23,894 nucleotides of DNA from the NCBI GenBank assembly GCA_039714535.1, contig JBDLJC010000051.1, forward strand, positions 1 through 23,894. Reading direction: 5' to 3'. Below the pieces are notes generated by a model that was not told the DNA's origin, searched no databases, and worked only from the letters and a program-made list of their open reading frames with translations. The first letter of the stretch is position 1. The number at the start of each line of letters is the position of its first letter. A program made the position numbers and the translations under genes. The DNA comes from JAGXFP01 sp039714535. GTDB taxonomy: Bacteria; Desulfobacterota; Desulfobulbia; Desulfobulbales; JAGXFP01. This document shows, in pieces, positions 1-9,070 of the stretch.

Positions 1-3000
1 TCCAGCGGTAGCCCCCTGATCGGCAAAGCTGATCGGGTTGTCGTTGGTGTCGGCATCGGTGATCGTTACGGTGCCGGTTGCCGTCTGGGCCCCGTCTTCA
101 ACGACGTTGCCGGTAATGGTGCCGCCGACCACCGGTGCATCTTCCGCTCCGGTAATGGTTATTTGAATATTATGAGTTGTGCCATCGACAGAAGAAACAA
201 GGATATTGTCGGCAAGAGACTCCCCGACATCCAAAGATTGGATGGCGATCTGGCTGTTGTCAGCCGCGTAGTTCCAGTTGCCGGCGGCATCAATGGTGAT
301 GGAACCGTAGGTGCCGACAATGGTTCCGGCGTTAAAATTCGCTTCACCAGTATCGATATCGACGATCGTCAAAGTTTCGGTTGCGGTGATATTGCCGCTG
401 CCGTCCACCGAGACGTCTTCTGTGACTGAACCGACGTCAATACCACCGATTACAGCGACATCGTTGGTACCGTTTACAGTGACGGTTATGGTTTGGTTGA
501 CTGATTCCCCGTCAGCGGTAGTGGCATTAACGGTGAAGGTTTCGGTCGCTGTAGCGCCACCTGCTAGGGACTGGGCCAAAGCATTGTCCAGAGTATAGGT
601 CCAGATGCCGCCTACGGTCACATCAAAGCTGCCATAAGTACCGACCGTACCGGTCTGGGCCGTGAAGGTCGGGGTATCGACTGCATCGACATCGGTGACA
701 ACCAAAGTGTCGGTAGCGATCAAGGTACCATCTTCAGTCACAGCACCTGTTACTATTCCGGTAATCACCGGCGCATCTTCTGTGCCGTTGATCGTTATGA
801 CAACATTATGGGTTGTACCATCGACAGATGAAACAGAGGCGGTGTCGGTCAAGGTGTCGCCATCGGCCAGAGATTGGATGGCAATCTGGTTGTTGTCAGC
901 CGCGTAGGTCCAGTTGCCGGTCGCATCAATATTGAAGGAGCCGTAAGTACCGGCAAAGGTCCCGGCGTTGAAATTAGCTTCACCAGTGTCGACATCCGAG
1001 ATTGTCAATAAGCCGGTTGCAGTGATGTTGCCGCTGCCGTCAACCGAGATGTCTTCTGTGACCGAACCGGTGTCAACTCCACCGATCACTGCGCCATCGT
1101 TAGTGCCGGTGATGGTAACGGTAACAGTTTGCTCATCAAAACCACCATGGTCGTCGGTGACCCTTACCGTGAAACTATCTGTGACGATCTGTCCTGCCGC
1201 CAGATTCTGTACAGCGGAGGAGACGCCGTTGATGCCGTTAGCGAGAGTGTAGGTCCATTCACCAGTATTGCCGTTAAGCGCCAGTCCTCCATAAGTACCG
1301 GTAGCGCTACCTTCAATGCTCCAGGCCTCCGTAGCACCAATGTCTAAATCGGTAGAGGTGAGTGTACCTGTGGCCGTCAGCGTAATGTCTTCCTCGACAG
1401 CACCGGCGGCGGTTCCGCTAATGACCGGATTGTCGTTAGTACCAGTGATAGTTACGGTGATGACCTGGCTGGCTGTTCCGTCCACAGAAGAAACGGTTAT
1501 TGTATCGGTGTAATCGGTATCGGGGGAAAACTCGTTATGGGCGCTGTCCATGACGTAGGTCCAAGTCCCGGCTGCGTCAATACTGAATGTGCCGTATCCG
1601 TTACTTCCGGGGGCATTGATCTGGGGTATAAAAACGTTTTCACCGGTATCGATGTCACTGATAGAAAGTGTCCCACTGGTACCCATAATGGCGTCAGTCT
1701 CGGTGATTGCGCCGGTAGTCGTACCACTGATCGTTGCCGCATCGTTAGTGCCGGTAATGGTGACGGTAACGGTTTGTTCGTCGATACCGCCCTTATCGTC
1801 GGTGACCCGCACTGTGAAACTGTCAGTGACGCTTTGTCCTGCTGTCAGATCTTGGACGATGGAGGAGACACCGTCGGTGCCGTTAGCGAGGGTGTAGGTC
1901 CACTCACCGGTATTACCGTTGAGAGCCAGCCCGCCATAGTTGCCGGTAGGGCTACCTTCGATGGTCCAGATCTCCGTGGCGCCGGTGTCGAAATCGGTAG
2001 AGATAAGGGTACCTGTTGCGGTTATAGTCACATCTTCTTGGGCAGTATCGGTGGATACGCCGCTGATAACTGGGTTGTCGTTGCTACCGGTAATGGTAAC
2101 AGTGATAACTTGGCTAGCGGTGGTGTCGACAGAAGAAACGGTGATAGAGTCAGTATAGTTGACCCCATCAACGAACTCGTCATGGGCGCTGTTCATGGTG
2201 TATGTCCAGACCCCGGCCGCATCGATAGAGAAAGCACCGTACCCGTTACTGCCGGCCACACCGGTTTGAGGTGTAAAGACGTTTTCCCCGGTATCGATGT
2301 CACTGACCGTGAGAGTGCCGCTGGCGCCGAGAATAACGTCGGTCTCGGTGATAGCGCCGGTACTGGTGCCGCTGATCGAGGCCGCATCGTTGCTACCGGT
2401 AATGGTAACGGTGATGATCTGGCTGGCGGTCCCGTCAACCGAGTCGACAGTGATAGTATCGTTGTAAGTGTTACCTTCGACGAACTCGTCATGGGCGCTG
2501 TTCATGGTGTAGGTCCAGGCCCCGGCCGCATCGATAGAGAAAGTGCCGTAACCGTTACTGCCGGCCACCCCGGTCTGTGGTGTAAAGATGTTTTCCCCGG
2601 TATCGATGTCACTGACAGTGAGGGTGCCGCCGGTACTCTGGATGGCGTCGGTCTCGGTGATGGCGCTGGTGCTCGTGCCGCTGATCGTCGCCGCATCGTT
2701 AGTGCCGGTAATGGTGACGGTGACGGTTTGCTCGTCGATACCGCCCTTATCGTCGGTGACCCGCACCGTGAAACTGTCAGTGACGCTCTGTCCTGCCGCC
2801 AGGTCTTGAACGGCGGAGGAGATGCCGTCGGTGCCGTTAGCGAGGGTGTAGGTCCACTCACCGGTATTGCCGTTGAGCGCCAGTCCGCCATAGGCGCCGG
2901 TGGGACTACCTTCAATGCTCCAGGTCTCCGTGGCGCCGGTGTCAAAATCGGTGGAGGTAAGCGTGCCGGTAGCCGTCAGCGTGCCGTCTTCCACGACAGC

Positions 3001-3345
3001 GCCGGAGGCGGTTCCGCTAATGACCGGATCGTCATTAGTACCGGTGATGGTGACGGTTATGAGCTGGCTGGCGGTACCGTCAATCGAGGAGACGGTGATC
3101 GTGTCGGTGTAGATATTGCCCTCGACGAACTCGTTATGGGCGCTGTCCATGGTGTATGTCCAAACACCTGCCGCGTCGATACTGAATGTACCGTGGCCGC
3201 TGCTGCCCGCAACACCAGTCTGGGCCGCGAAGATACTTTCTCCGATATCGGCATCGCTGACCGTGAGGGTGCCGCCGGTACTCTGGATGGCGTCGGTCTC
3301 GGTGATGGCGCCGGTGCTTGTACCGCTGATCGTCGCTGGGTCATT
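1..3345 (-). repeat. VCBS repeat array with four repeat classes (A-B-A-A-B-A-B-C-D-C-D)
   Basis: Taking the N or E of the (N/E)D-x-x-x-I-x-G motif as the repeat boundary, units begin at 3345, 3036, 2700, 2391, 2082, 1746, 1437, 1101, 780, 465 and 144. Their lengths are 103, 112, 103, 103, 112, 103, 112, 107, 105 and 107 residues, then a partial unit of 48. Class A (103) carries AITETD and SIDAAGxWTYxM. Class B (112) carries GGLALNGNTGEWTYTLANG and VTDDxGGxDEQ. Class C (107) carries TEDxSVDGSGNITAT. Class D (105) carries VEDG or TEDG followed by an xTATxTL-like stretch. Members of one class are close at the DNA level too, for example around 1745-1940 and 2705-2895, which points to recent duplication of A-B blocks. 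Confidence 0.9.
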
Positions 3346-4647
3346 GACGTCGGTAACGTTAAGGGTGACGTTCTGGACGTCGAAGTTTCCGGCTGCGTCC
3401 TGGGCCTGGATGCCGAGGGTGAAGGTGTTGGGGACGGTCTCGAAATCGTTACTTTCTATATCGGTCGCGATGTCGGTGAGTGTTATATGACCGCTGTCGT
3501 TGATGGCGAAGTAGTTGTCTGTATTTCCGCTGACAATCTGGTAGCCGGTGACCCCGACGGCGTCGGAGGCAACCACGGCACCGATAACAGACGTGGTAGA
3601 GGTTTGGTTCTCGGCGTAGCTAAAGGTCTGGTTGGGGGTGATCACCGGGGCGGTGATATCAGCGCTGATGGAGATGGGGGTGACCTTGAGGGTGACGTCC
3701 ACGGGGGTGGACCAGTTGTCGGCGGTGTCAATGGCCTGGATGCCGTAGTTAAAGATGTTAGTCGTATCGTAAATGTTCCGGTTAGAAGCAGTACCTGTTT
3801 CAGTAATGTGGATCTGACCATCAGGAGTGATGGTGAAGTTGTCGTCGGCGCTGGTGTCATTTTTGCCGTCGCCGGTGGTGTCGGTGCCGTTGCTGAACTG
3901 GTAGTCGGCGACCCCCACGTCGTCTTGGGCGGCCACGGTGGCGACCACGTCATCAATGCCTTGGTTCTCGGCGTAGCTGAAGGTCTGGTTGAGGGTGACC
4001 TCCGGGGGGGTCTCGTCGGTTATGGTCTCAGTTGTCTGACCGGATTTAACAACCGGCCGCACGTCGGGTTCGGGTGCTGCCACCGGATCCAATTCTGGCG
4101 CTTCGAGAACTGACTCGCTGGATGGGATAGCGCCATTCCCTGGCCCTTTGCCTCCAGATACCTGTTCAGGCTGAGTGAAAGTATCAGGAAGCGTTACTTC
4201 GTCTAAGACGACATCTTCTTTTTGTGCCTCTGTATCTTCGTCCTCTTTGGTTTTTGGGGCATCTACATGTTCGCTCACCACTCGCAAACTGCCAGAGTTA
4301 GCAAGTTCAGTGACGCCAACCATTTTAAAGAGATCTCCAAGGGAGCTCTTGTGGTCATTGCTGAAATGGGCGGCATCAAAGGCGCTGTCACTGTCGTCAA
4401 TGAAAATAACGGGGAGGGAGGAGTCACTTAGGGCGTCAAGCGCTCCATTTGGGATTATGACAAAGGTTCCATTGGAAAAACTCAGCAATAAATCGACATC
4501 CGCGACATCGACGGATATGAGCTTTGCCTCACACTGGGGAATGGTGATCGTTCCGTCCGGTGCGACAAAGGCACTTTCAATCTGTTGCTCTTGCTCAAGG
4601 CCTTCAACTACTGAATTTCCTTTTTTTCCATCAGTCTCGTTTGCCAT
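1..4647 (-). CDS. Giant VCBS-repeat adhesin, type I secreted (N-terminal part, runs off the left edge)
   Basis: This is an open minus-strand frame of 1549 codons, from ATG at 4647 (AGAGG about 6 bases upstream) to the window edge without a stop. Residues 1-125 form an N-terminal domain rich in beta strands and short acidic stretches, with no Sec signal peptide, as expected for a type I substrate with a C-terminal signal. Residues 130-210 are an acidic, Pro/Glu/Thr-rich linker. Residues 214-323 and 332-433 are two cadherin-like domains, each with the motif NQTFSYAENQ near its start. From residue 435 on there are ten complete VCBS-type repeats and part of an eleventh, with recurring ITGTND, TLTVSDxDTG and GxWTYT motifs. 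Such proteins are surface adhesins for biofilm or host contact. The upstream secretion genes in the same orientation support this. The C-terminus (RTX repeats, secretion signal) cannot be seen. I am sure of the class; the ligand is unknown. Confidence 0.93.
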   Translation of the reverse strand, partial: MANETDGKKGNSVVEGLEQEQQIESAFVAPDGTITIPQCEAKLISVDVADVDLLLSFSNGTFVIIPNGALDALSDSSLPVIFIDDSDSAFDAAHFSNDHKSSLGDLFKMVGVTELANSGSLRVVSEHVDAPKTKEDEDTEAQKEDVVLDEVTLPDTFTQPEQVSGGKGPGNGAIPSSESVLEAPELDPVAAPEPDVRPVVKSGQTTETITDETPPEVTLNQTFSYAENQGIDDVVATVAAQDDVGVADYQFSNGTDTTGDGKNDTSADDNFTITPDGQIHITETGTASNRNIYDTTNIFNYGIQAIDTADNWSTPVDVTLKVTPISISADITAPVITPNQTFSYAENQTSTTSVIGAVVASDAVGVTGYQIVSGNTDNYFAINDSGHITLTDIATDIESNDFETVPNTFTLGIQAQDAAGNFDVQNVTLNVTDVNDPATISGTSTGAITETDAIQSTGGTLTVSDADIGESIFAAQTGVAGSSGHGTFSIDAAGVWTYTMDSAHNEFVEGNIYTDTITVSSIDGTASQLITVTITGTNDDPVISGTASGAVVEDGTLTATGTLTSTDFDTGATETWSIEGSPTGAYGGLALNGNTGEWTYTLANGTDGISSAVQDLAAGQSVTDSFTVRVTDDKGGIDEQTVTVTITGTNDAATISGTSTSAITETDAIQSTGGTLTVSDIDTGENIFTPQTGVAGSNGYGTFSIDAAGAWTYTMNSAHDEFVEGNTYNDTITVDSVDGTASQIITVTITGSNDAASISGTSTGAITETDVILGASGTLTVSDIDTGENVFTPQTGVAGSNGYGAFSIDAAGVWTYTMNSAHDEFVDGVNYTDSITVSSVDTTASQVITVTITGSNDNPVISGVSTDTAQEDVTITATGTLISTDFDTGATEIWTIEGSPTGNYGGLALNGNTGEWTYTLANGTDGVSSIVQDLTAGQSVTDSFTVRVTDDKGGIDEQTVTVTITGTNDAATISGTTTGAITETDAIMGTSGTLSISDIDTGENVFIPQINAPGSNGYGTFSIDAAGTWTYVMDSAHNEFSPDTDYTDTITVSSVDGTASQVITVTITGTNDNPVISGTAAGAVEEDITLTATGTLTSTDLDIGATEAWSIEGSATGTYGGLALNGNTGEWTYTLANGINGVSSAVQNLAAGQIVTDSFTVRVTDDHGGFDEQTVTVTITGTNDGAVIGGVDTGSVTEDISVDGSGNITATGLLTISDVDTGEANFNAGTFAGTYGSFNIDATGNWTYAADNNQIAIQSLADGDTLTDTASVSSVDGTTHNVVITINGTEDAPVITGIVTGAVTEDGTLIATDTLVVTDVDAVDTPTFTAQTGTVGTYGSFDVTVGGIWTYTLDNALAQSLAGGATATETFTVNATTADGESVNQTITVTVNGTNDVAVIGGIDVGSVTEDVSVDGSGNITATETLTIVDIDTGEANFNAGTIVGTYGSITIDAAGNWNYAADNSQIAIQSLDVGESLADNILVSSVDGTTHNIQITITGAEDAPVVGGTITGNVVEDGAQTATGTVTITDADTNDNPISFADQGATAG

Positions 4648-4856
4648 GTCAACCTCTGATGTCAATTCTCTTTACAACTCACGAAGAACGAAGTTACAAC
4701 CCCGCCTCAACTCACTAACTATCTGGACCAGTATACATTGAACCAAATACATCTTTAAATCCTGATCGTCTGATCTACCTGCTGTCATCGGACTTGATTC
4801 CGGCGATAGACTGTTTTTTTGGGACGCCAATCGAGTGTCGCTCTTGAGCACTCGTG
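4648..4856 (-). promoter_or_regulatory. Gap between MotA-like gene and adhesin, possible internal promoter
   Basis: These 209 bases separate the MotA-like stop from the adhesin start, the largest gap inside the locus. On the minus strand a TATACT hexamer (around 4727-4732) has a weak TTTAAA-like -35 about 18 bases upstream, so the adhesin may have its own promoter. Just after the MotA-like stop there is a short imperfect inverted repeat (CGAGT...ACTCG, 4834-4856) with no T-run in the minus direction, so it is not a clear terminator. No small gene is convincing here. Confidence 0.3.
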
Positions 4857-6887
4857 TCATTCAGCATCCGTTCCAGGTAATTCAGGCGGTTCCTCTGCGG
4901 CAGCGAAAATACGACCGAGTTGCTGCAACTCACCGCGGAAGTCATTGCTCGCATTGTCAAGCAGTTGCTGGGATTCCTTTGCTTCGCTAGCCATGCGAGC
5001 CATCAGTTCGGAAATTTGGCTACATATCTCACTGTTCCCTTTCTCGGTAACATTGAAAATGGCGCCAAGTTGACCGCCAAGTTGCTGCAACTCACCGCGG
5101 AAGTCATTGCTCGTATTGTCAAGCAGTTGCTGGGACTCTTTTGCTTCGCTAGCCATGCGAGCCATCAGTTCGGAAATTTGGGAGCATATCTCACTGTTTC
5201 CCTTCTCCGTAACATCGAAAATGGTACCGAGTTTACCGCCAAGTTGCTGTAGCTCATTGCGGAAGTCATTGCTTGTATTGTCAAATAGTTGCTGCGACTC
5301 CTTTGCCTCTGCGGCCATACTAACCATCAGTTCTGAGATTTGGCTACACATCTCACCGTTCCCCTTCTCGCTTAAACTGGAAATAGTGGTGAGTTGCCCG
5401 CCAAGTTGCTGCAAGCCGCTGCGGAAGGTATTGTTCGCATTGTTAAGCAGTATGTGCGATTCTTTGGCATCAGCGGCCAGATGAACTGTCAGTTCGGAAA
5501 TCTGGGTAGAGATTTCATTATTACCCTTCTCCATACTATTGAAGATGGTGCCAAGCTGACCGCCAAGTTGCTGCAATTCATTGCGAAAACTATTGCTCGC
5601 CTCGGTCTGTTCGGCAAGGGTGCGCAGCATATCAGCGCGCTGTTTTTGGAAGTCATCGATTTCAGAGGTCAGCGCTCGCTGTTGCATGCGTGCCGTCTCG
5701 GCCAATCTTTCTTCGATATTGTATGAATTGAGGGTCTCTTTTAATTCCTTCTGTTCATCCATCTGCATAGCCAGCAGTTTGTGGGTCTCTTTTGCATCGC
5801 CGGCCAGATTTACTGTCAATTCGGAAATCTGGCTGGAGACTTCACTGCTGCCCTTTGCCATATTATTCAAAATGGTACCGAACTGCCTGCCAAGTTGCTG
5901 CAACTCACTGCAGAAGTTGTTGCTTGCCTCGGTCTGTTCAGAAAGGGTGCGCAACATATCAGTACGCTGTTTTTTAAAGTCATCAATCTCAGAAGACAGT
6001 GCTCGTTGGCGCAAACGCGCTGTCTCGGCCAATCTTTCTTCGATGCGCAGCAGGATTTTAGTGGAGGCATCGCTGGTGTCTACATTGGTGCTGGAGACAC
6101 TTCCGGTAGCTGGATCACTATCCCGGAAAGAAATGCTTTCAAATGAAAGGGCAATCTCAATGTGCCGGGCAATTTCTGAACTGAGCGTTGAAAAGATATC
6201 ACCCTGTAAACGACGCATGCCAACCATCATCAAGCCGAGGATTATTGAGCCCAGTAAGCCGAACATGGAGGCCGAGAAAGCAATCGCCATTGACTGCATC
6301 GGGGCCTTCATTCGCTCGATCATAGTGCTGAACACCTTGATCGGATTTACAGTACTCATATCGAGGTCGGCAAAACTGGTGATCAGGACTGAAATGTCGT
6401 TAAGGGTTGCGAGTAAACCGATAAAGGTTCCGAGCAAGCCCATACCGACTAACAGGCCGGTCAGGTATTGCGGTAAGGCATTGCGGCGATTCAGACGAGA
6501 ATGGACGTTTGCCAGTTCATGTTCAATGGCAGCTTGTTCCTGGTGGGAAATTGAACGGTCACCCGATGTAGCAAGCATTTGCAATAAGCAGGCAATGTCG
6601 CAGGTGTAATTGTTGGCCATTTCCTGAAGAGTGGTCAAGTCAGTTTTGGCGTGAATGGCTCCGGAAAATTCTACCAGTGCTTTGGCTTCGTGGATTAACC
6701 TTCTAGCGTTGAGAAGGATGATTATTCCGCCACTCAGGATAATAAAAAAGATCGTATAGTTGATCTGTGGATGGGGATTTGTGGCTAGTGTATATTTGAT
6801 TCCATCGATGAATATTGTAGCCCCAATAAGCAGCATGACAAAGGGCAGTGATACAAAAAGGTAGTAAATTTTGAGTTGTTTAAGCAT
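4857..6887 (-). CDS. MotA/ExbB/SiiB-like proton-channel protein with long repetitive coiled-coil tail
   Basis: The protein has 676 residues. Predicted membrane spans lie near residues 8-30, 44-62, 141-165 and 198-224. The third contains GLLGTFIGLLATL and the fourth SASMFGLLGSIILGL, the hallmark of MotA/TolQ/ExbB channel subunits. Residues 60-140 form the cytoplasmic loop. After residue 225 a long, Ala/Glu/Gln-rich, heptad-like tail follows with two levels of repeat: an IEERLAETAR module at 282 and 391, then four 54-residue units starting at 453, 507, 561 and 615 (EKGNxE ... SQISEL ... ELQQLG). In MotA/ExbB families such subunits form a proton-driven pentamer around a MotB/ExbD dimer; the partner here would be the MotB-like protein at 8256-8936. 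Position between an HlyD adaptor and a giant adhesin matches SiiB of Salmonella SPI-4, although the tail is closer in design to ZorA of Zorya. ATG start with AGAGAG upstream. The role (energising or gating adhesin export or retention) is inference. Confidence 0.88.
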   Translation of the reverse strand: MLKQLKIYYLFVSLPFVMLLIGATIFIDGIKYTLATNPHPQINYTIFFIILSGGIIILLNARRLIHEAKALVEFSGAIHAKTDLTTLQEMANNYTCDIACLLQMLATSGDRSISHQEQAAIEHELANVHSRLNRRNALPQYLTGLLVGMGLLGTFIGLLATLNDISVLITSFADLDMSTVNPIKVFSTMIERMKAPMQSMAIAFSASMFGLLGSIILGLMMVGMRRLQGDIFSTLSSEIARHIEIALSFESISFRDSDPATGSVSSTNVDTSDASTKILLRIEERLAETARLRQRALSSEIDDFKKQRTDMLRTLSEQTEASNNFCSELQQLGRQFGTILNNMAKGSSEVSSQISELTVNLAGDAKETHKLLAMQMDEQKELKETLNSYNIEERLAETARMQQRALTSEIDDFQKQRADMLRTLAEQTEASNSFRNELQQLGGQLGTIFNSMEKGNNEISTQISELTVHLAADAKESHILLNNANNTFRSGLQQLGGQLTTISSLSEKGNGEMCSQISELMVSMAAEAKESQQLFDNTSNDFRNELQQLGGKLGTIFDVTEKGNSEICSQISELMARMASEAKESQQLLDNTSNDFRGELQQLGGQLGAIFNVTEKGNSEICSQISELMARMASEAKESQQLLDNASNDFRGELQQLGRIFAAAEEPPELPGTDAE
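4914..5531 (-). repeat. Tandem 162-base (54-residue) repeats in the tail of the MotA-like gene
   Basis: Four consecutive units encode residues 453-506, 507-560, 561-614 and 615-658 (the last shortened). The two C-terminal units are nearly identical in protein and very similar in DNA, for example around 4918-5045 and 5080-5207. This suggests recent duplication and probable length variation between strains. Confidence 0.88.
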
Positions 6888-6948
6888 GAAATTCTCTCTT
6901 TAGATAATATTTGTTGTCGATAAGAGACTGACTATACAACATAAAGTT

Positions 6949-8256
6949 CTAATTGGCACGGAACGCCCCGTCACGAAACTTCAGCAGAGGTGACAGAATG
7001 TATGACAGAATTGTGCGCTTACCAACGGCAATGTCTGCACTTGCAGCCATGCCGGGCATCAGCACGCCCGGTTGGCGAGCACGTAATATGAGAGTTGAGA
7101 CATCAACCTCAACATTAACCCGGTAATAGCGGTTGCCTCTCTCATCGGTCAAAGTATCCGCGCTGACCCCAGTCACATGGCCTGCAAATGTGCCGTAGGT
7201 TGAATAATCATATGCGCCAACCCGCACCCGCGCCAGCAACCCCCGGCGCAGGTGGGCGCGGTCATCGGGGTTTGAACGGGTCTGGATGACAATACGCTGA
7301 TCACTAGGGGTGATTTCCAGCAATATCTCGCTGGGACGCACTACGGCGCCAATGGTAGTGATATTCAACTTATTGATGAGACCCGCAACCGGGCTCCTGA
7401 CGATATTCCGCGCGAGGCGGTCGACGCTGGTGCCCATTCCTCGACTTAGCTCTTCAAGCTCCTCACGCACCTGGGTCAAGGCCGCAGATGCTTCGGCCCG
7501 GAAACGGGCAGTAGCTTCTTTCACCCGTGATTCAGCTTCCGACTGTGCGGCTTGCAGGCGTGGCACAGTATCTGTTGCTTCGGCTATTTGCGATTTAAGC
7601 CGTTGGATCCGCATCTCACTATCCAGCACTTCCAATTCGGAGGCGGCGTTGTTTTTCCTCAGGCCCTCAATTACGTGATGCTTTTTTTTCGCCAGAACCA
7701 ACTCTTTGAGCAGATTTTTCTGCTTTGAATTTATTTCTGTAAGTTCGCTTTTCTTCTGCAGGCTTAGGGCCTGCAGGACCTGAACCTCTTCGGCAAGTTG
7801 GGCGCGACGAGCCTGCCAGGCCGCGGTTTCCACCTGAATCACATCGGGATCGTTTAGTTCTTTTGGGAAGCCAATCGTATCATGGCCATTCAACTCGGCA
7901 AGCAAACGGGCCTCGCGACCACGCAAGGCATCAAGTCTTGACTGCTCCTGCTCCAAATTTGAACGGTTCTCTACATCCGACAACTCCATTAACGGTTGTT
8001 CGGCTGTAACTACCTGGCCCTCCTGAACGAGAATTTTTCGAACAATGCCCCCTTCAAGATGTTGGACAATTTGCGACTTACCGGCAGGGATGATCTGCCC
8101 CTCAGTGCGGACGATAATATCTACTTGGGCGGTCCCGGCCCACAACAAGACAGTTATGCTACTGAACAGCAGCAACAGAACAAAGGTGCGTTGGGGTGAT
8201 AAGCTCGTAAAGAAACCTCTTGTCTTACCGAATATGGAAAGTGGTACTCCCCTCAT
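6949..8256 (-). CDS. HlyD-family type I secretion periplasmic adaptor
   Basis: The protein has 435 residues. Its single N-terminal membrane span is near residues 23-42, followed by a lipoyl-like half-motif (VQHLEGGIVRKILVQEGQVV). A long periplasmic coiled-coil hairpin covers about residues 110-270, then the second lipoyl half (IVRSPVAGLINKL) and a C-terminal beta-barrel/MPL region ending near GVLMPGMAASADI and a conserved C-terminal stretch. This is the usual build and length of T1SS adaptors (LapC, SiiD, HlyD), which link the inner-membrane ABC transporter to TolC. The ATG at 8256 overlaps the upstream stop as TGATG, so translational coupling is likely; a TTG one codon upstream is a less likely start. 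It lies between the MotB-like and MotA-like genes. The partner ABC transporter is not in the window. Confidence 0.94.
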   Translation of the reverse strand: MRGVPLSIFGKTRGFFTSLSPQRTFVLLLLFSSITVLLWAGTAQVDIIVRTEGQIIPAGKSQIVQHLEGGIVRKILVQEGQVVTAEQPLMELSDVENRSNLEQEQSRLDALRGREARLLAELNGHDTIGFPKELNDPDVIQVETAAWQARRAQLAEEVQVLQALSLQKKSELTEINSKQKNLLKELVLAKKKHHVIEGLRKNNAASELEVLDSEMRIQRLKSQIAEATDTVPRLQAAQSEAESRVKEATARFRAEASAALTQVREELEELSRGMGTSVDRLARNIVRSPVAGLINKLNITTIGAVVRPSEILLEITPSDQRIVIQTRSNPDDRAHLRRGLLARVRVGAYDYSTYGTFAGHVTGVSADTLTDERGNRYYRVNVEVDVSTLILRARQPGVLMPGMAASADIAVGKRTILSYILSPLLKFRDGAFRAN

Positions 8257-8936
8257 CAACGCGACCTGACCCTGACGAGAGAGGCGTTCGCATTACTTTT
8301 CCCTTCAACCACCGAAACATTAATCTTCTCCGTAGGTAATTTCATTTCAATCAGTAAATTGCGCACGGCCATAGCTCGATAGAAACCCATCCGTTTAGCC
8401 TCGGAAAAACCGGCTGGGACTTCGACGTTAATACTTGTTTGCCCACTTGCGACGATTGGCTGCAAAGATTCGAGTAATCGATCATGCTCTGCCGGGGTAA
8501 ACGAAACGGATTCATCGGTGAAACGCACAACGACTTCCAAATCAGTTGCAAGGGTTTTGTCGAGGCCACTCTGCGGCTGTGGTATATCAGACGTAGCTTC
8601 GGCAGATTTTACCGGGCCGCCAGCTTGTTTCTTTGCTCCTCCGCGCTGCGCCAGCATCTCCTTTAAACGCTCAATTTCACGTTTTAAGGCAATGTTTTCT
8701 TTAACAGCATCGGTGGTTGTTGTGGGAATGGCTTTTGCGGCTTGCTTGGTTGAGGTCACCGCGGTCTTGGGAGTCCCGCCCGGACTGGTACGTCCCAACT
8801 CGAGGGCGAACATGAATACGGCGACGATCAAAATAGTCAGAAGGAAGAGAAGGTTCAGGATTAGATTGGTAGTGGCATCTACATAGCCAGGCCAGAAAAT
8901 ATCCGAGCCATCGCTATCACTATGACGTGTTTCCAT
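8256..8936 (-). CDS. MotB/ExbD/SiiA-like single-span protein with degenerate OmpA-like C-terminus
   Basis: The protein has 226 residues. A short cytoplasmic N-terminus is followed by one membrane helix (about residues 20-45) that begins with YVDATTNLILNLLF. Asp20 at the start of the helix is placed like the proton-carrying Asp of MotB, ExbD and SiiA. A Pro/Thr/Ala-rich and then charged linker (48-125, with a short coiled coil IALKREIERLKEML) leads to a C-terminal domain (130-226) whose RAMAVRNLLIEMKLPTEKI segment resembles the OmpA/MotB peptidoglycan-binding fold. The family's usual N-terminal signature of that fold is weak, so peptidoglycan binding is uncertain. ATG start with AAGGTGG about 9 bases upstream. 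Its stop overlaps the HlyD start by one base. The natural partner is the MotA-like protein two genes downstream. Confidence 0.85.
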   Translation of the reverse strand: METRHSDSDGSDIFWPGYVDATTNLILNLLFLLTILIVAVFMFALELGRTSPGGTPKTAVTSTKQAAKAIPTTTTDAVKENIALKREIERLKEMLAQRGGAKKQAGGPVKSAEATSDIPQPQSGLDKTLATDLEVVVRFTDESVSFTPAEHDRLLESLQPIVASGQTSINVEVPAGFSEAKRMGFYRAMAVRNLLIEMKLPTEKINVSVVEGKSNANASLVRVRSR

Positions 8937-9070
8937 ATTGGTTATCCACCTTTAGCAATCATTGTTTTACGTATTTACTCTGTTTCAAGAGGTGTTGGAG
9001 CATCTTCGAAGCAACGGTGCAGTCGTATCTTTCAATCTACTTGTAATTACCGGCTCAATTATAAGCGTCA

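Noticed and set aside
1537..4113. 858-codon open frame on the plus strand
   Set aside because: It is antisense to the adhesin repeats. Its Gly/Asp/Val-rich content follows from the reverse complement of the Thr/Gly/Asp-rich repeats, and the minus frame gives clear VCBS domains.
5581..6609. 342-codon plus-strand frame
   Set aside because: It is opposite the MotA-like gene. Its Ser/Cys/Arg-rich, repetitive content is a shadow of the coiled-coil tail.
4857..8936. Zorya defence system (ZorA/ZorB)
   Set aside because: The MotA-like and MotB-like proteins resemble ZorA/ZorB in design, but they are separated by an HlyD gene, sit with TolC and a giant adhesin, and no ZorC, ZorD or ZorE is present.
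4857..8936. Flagellar stator genes motA/motB
   Set aside because: No flagellar genes are nearby, the OmpA-like domain is degenerate and the repeat tail is foreign to MotA. The secretion context is the better explanation.
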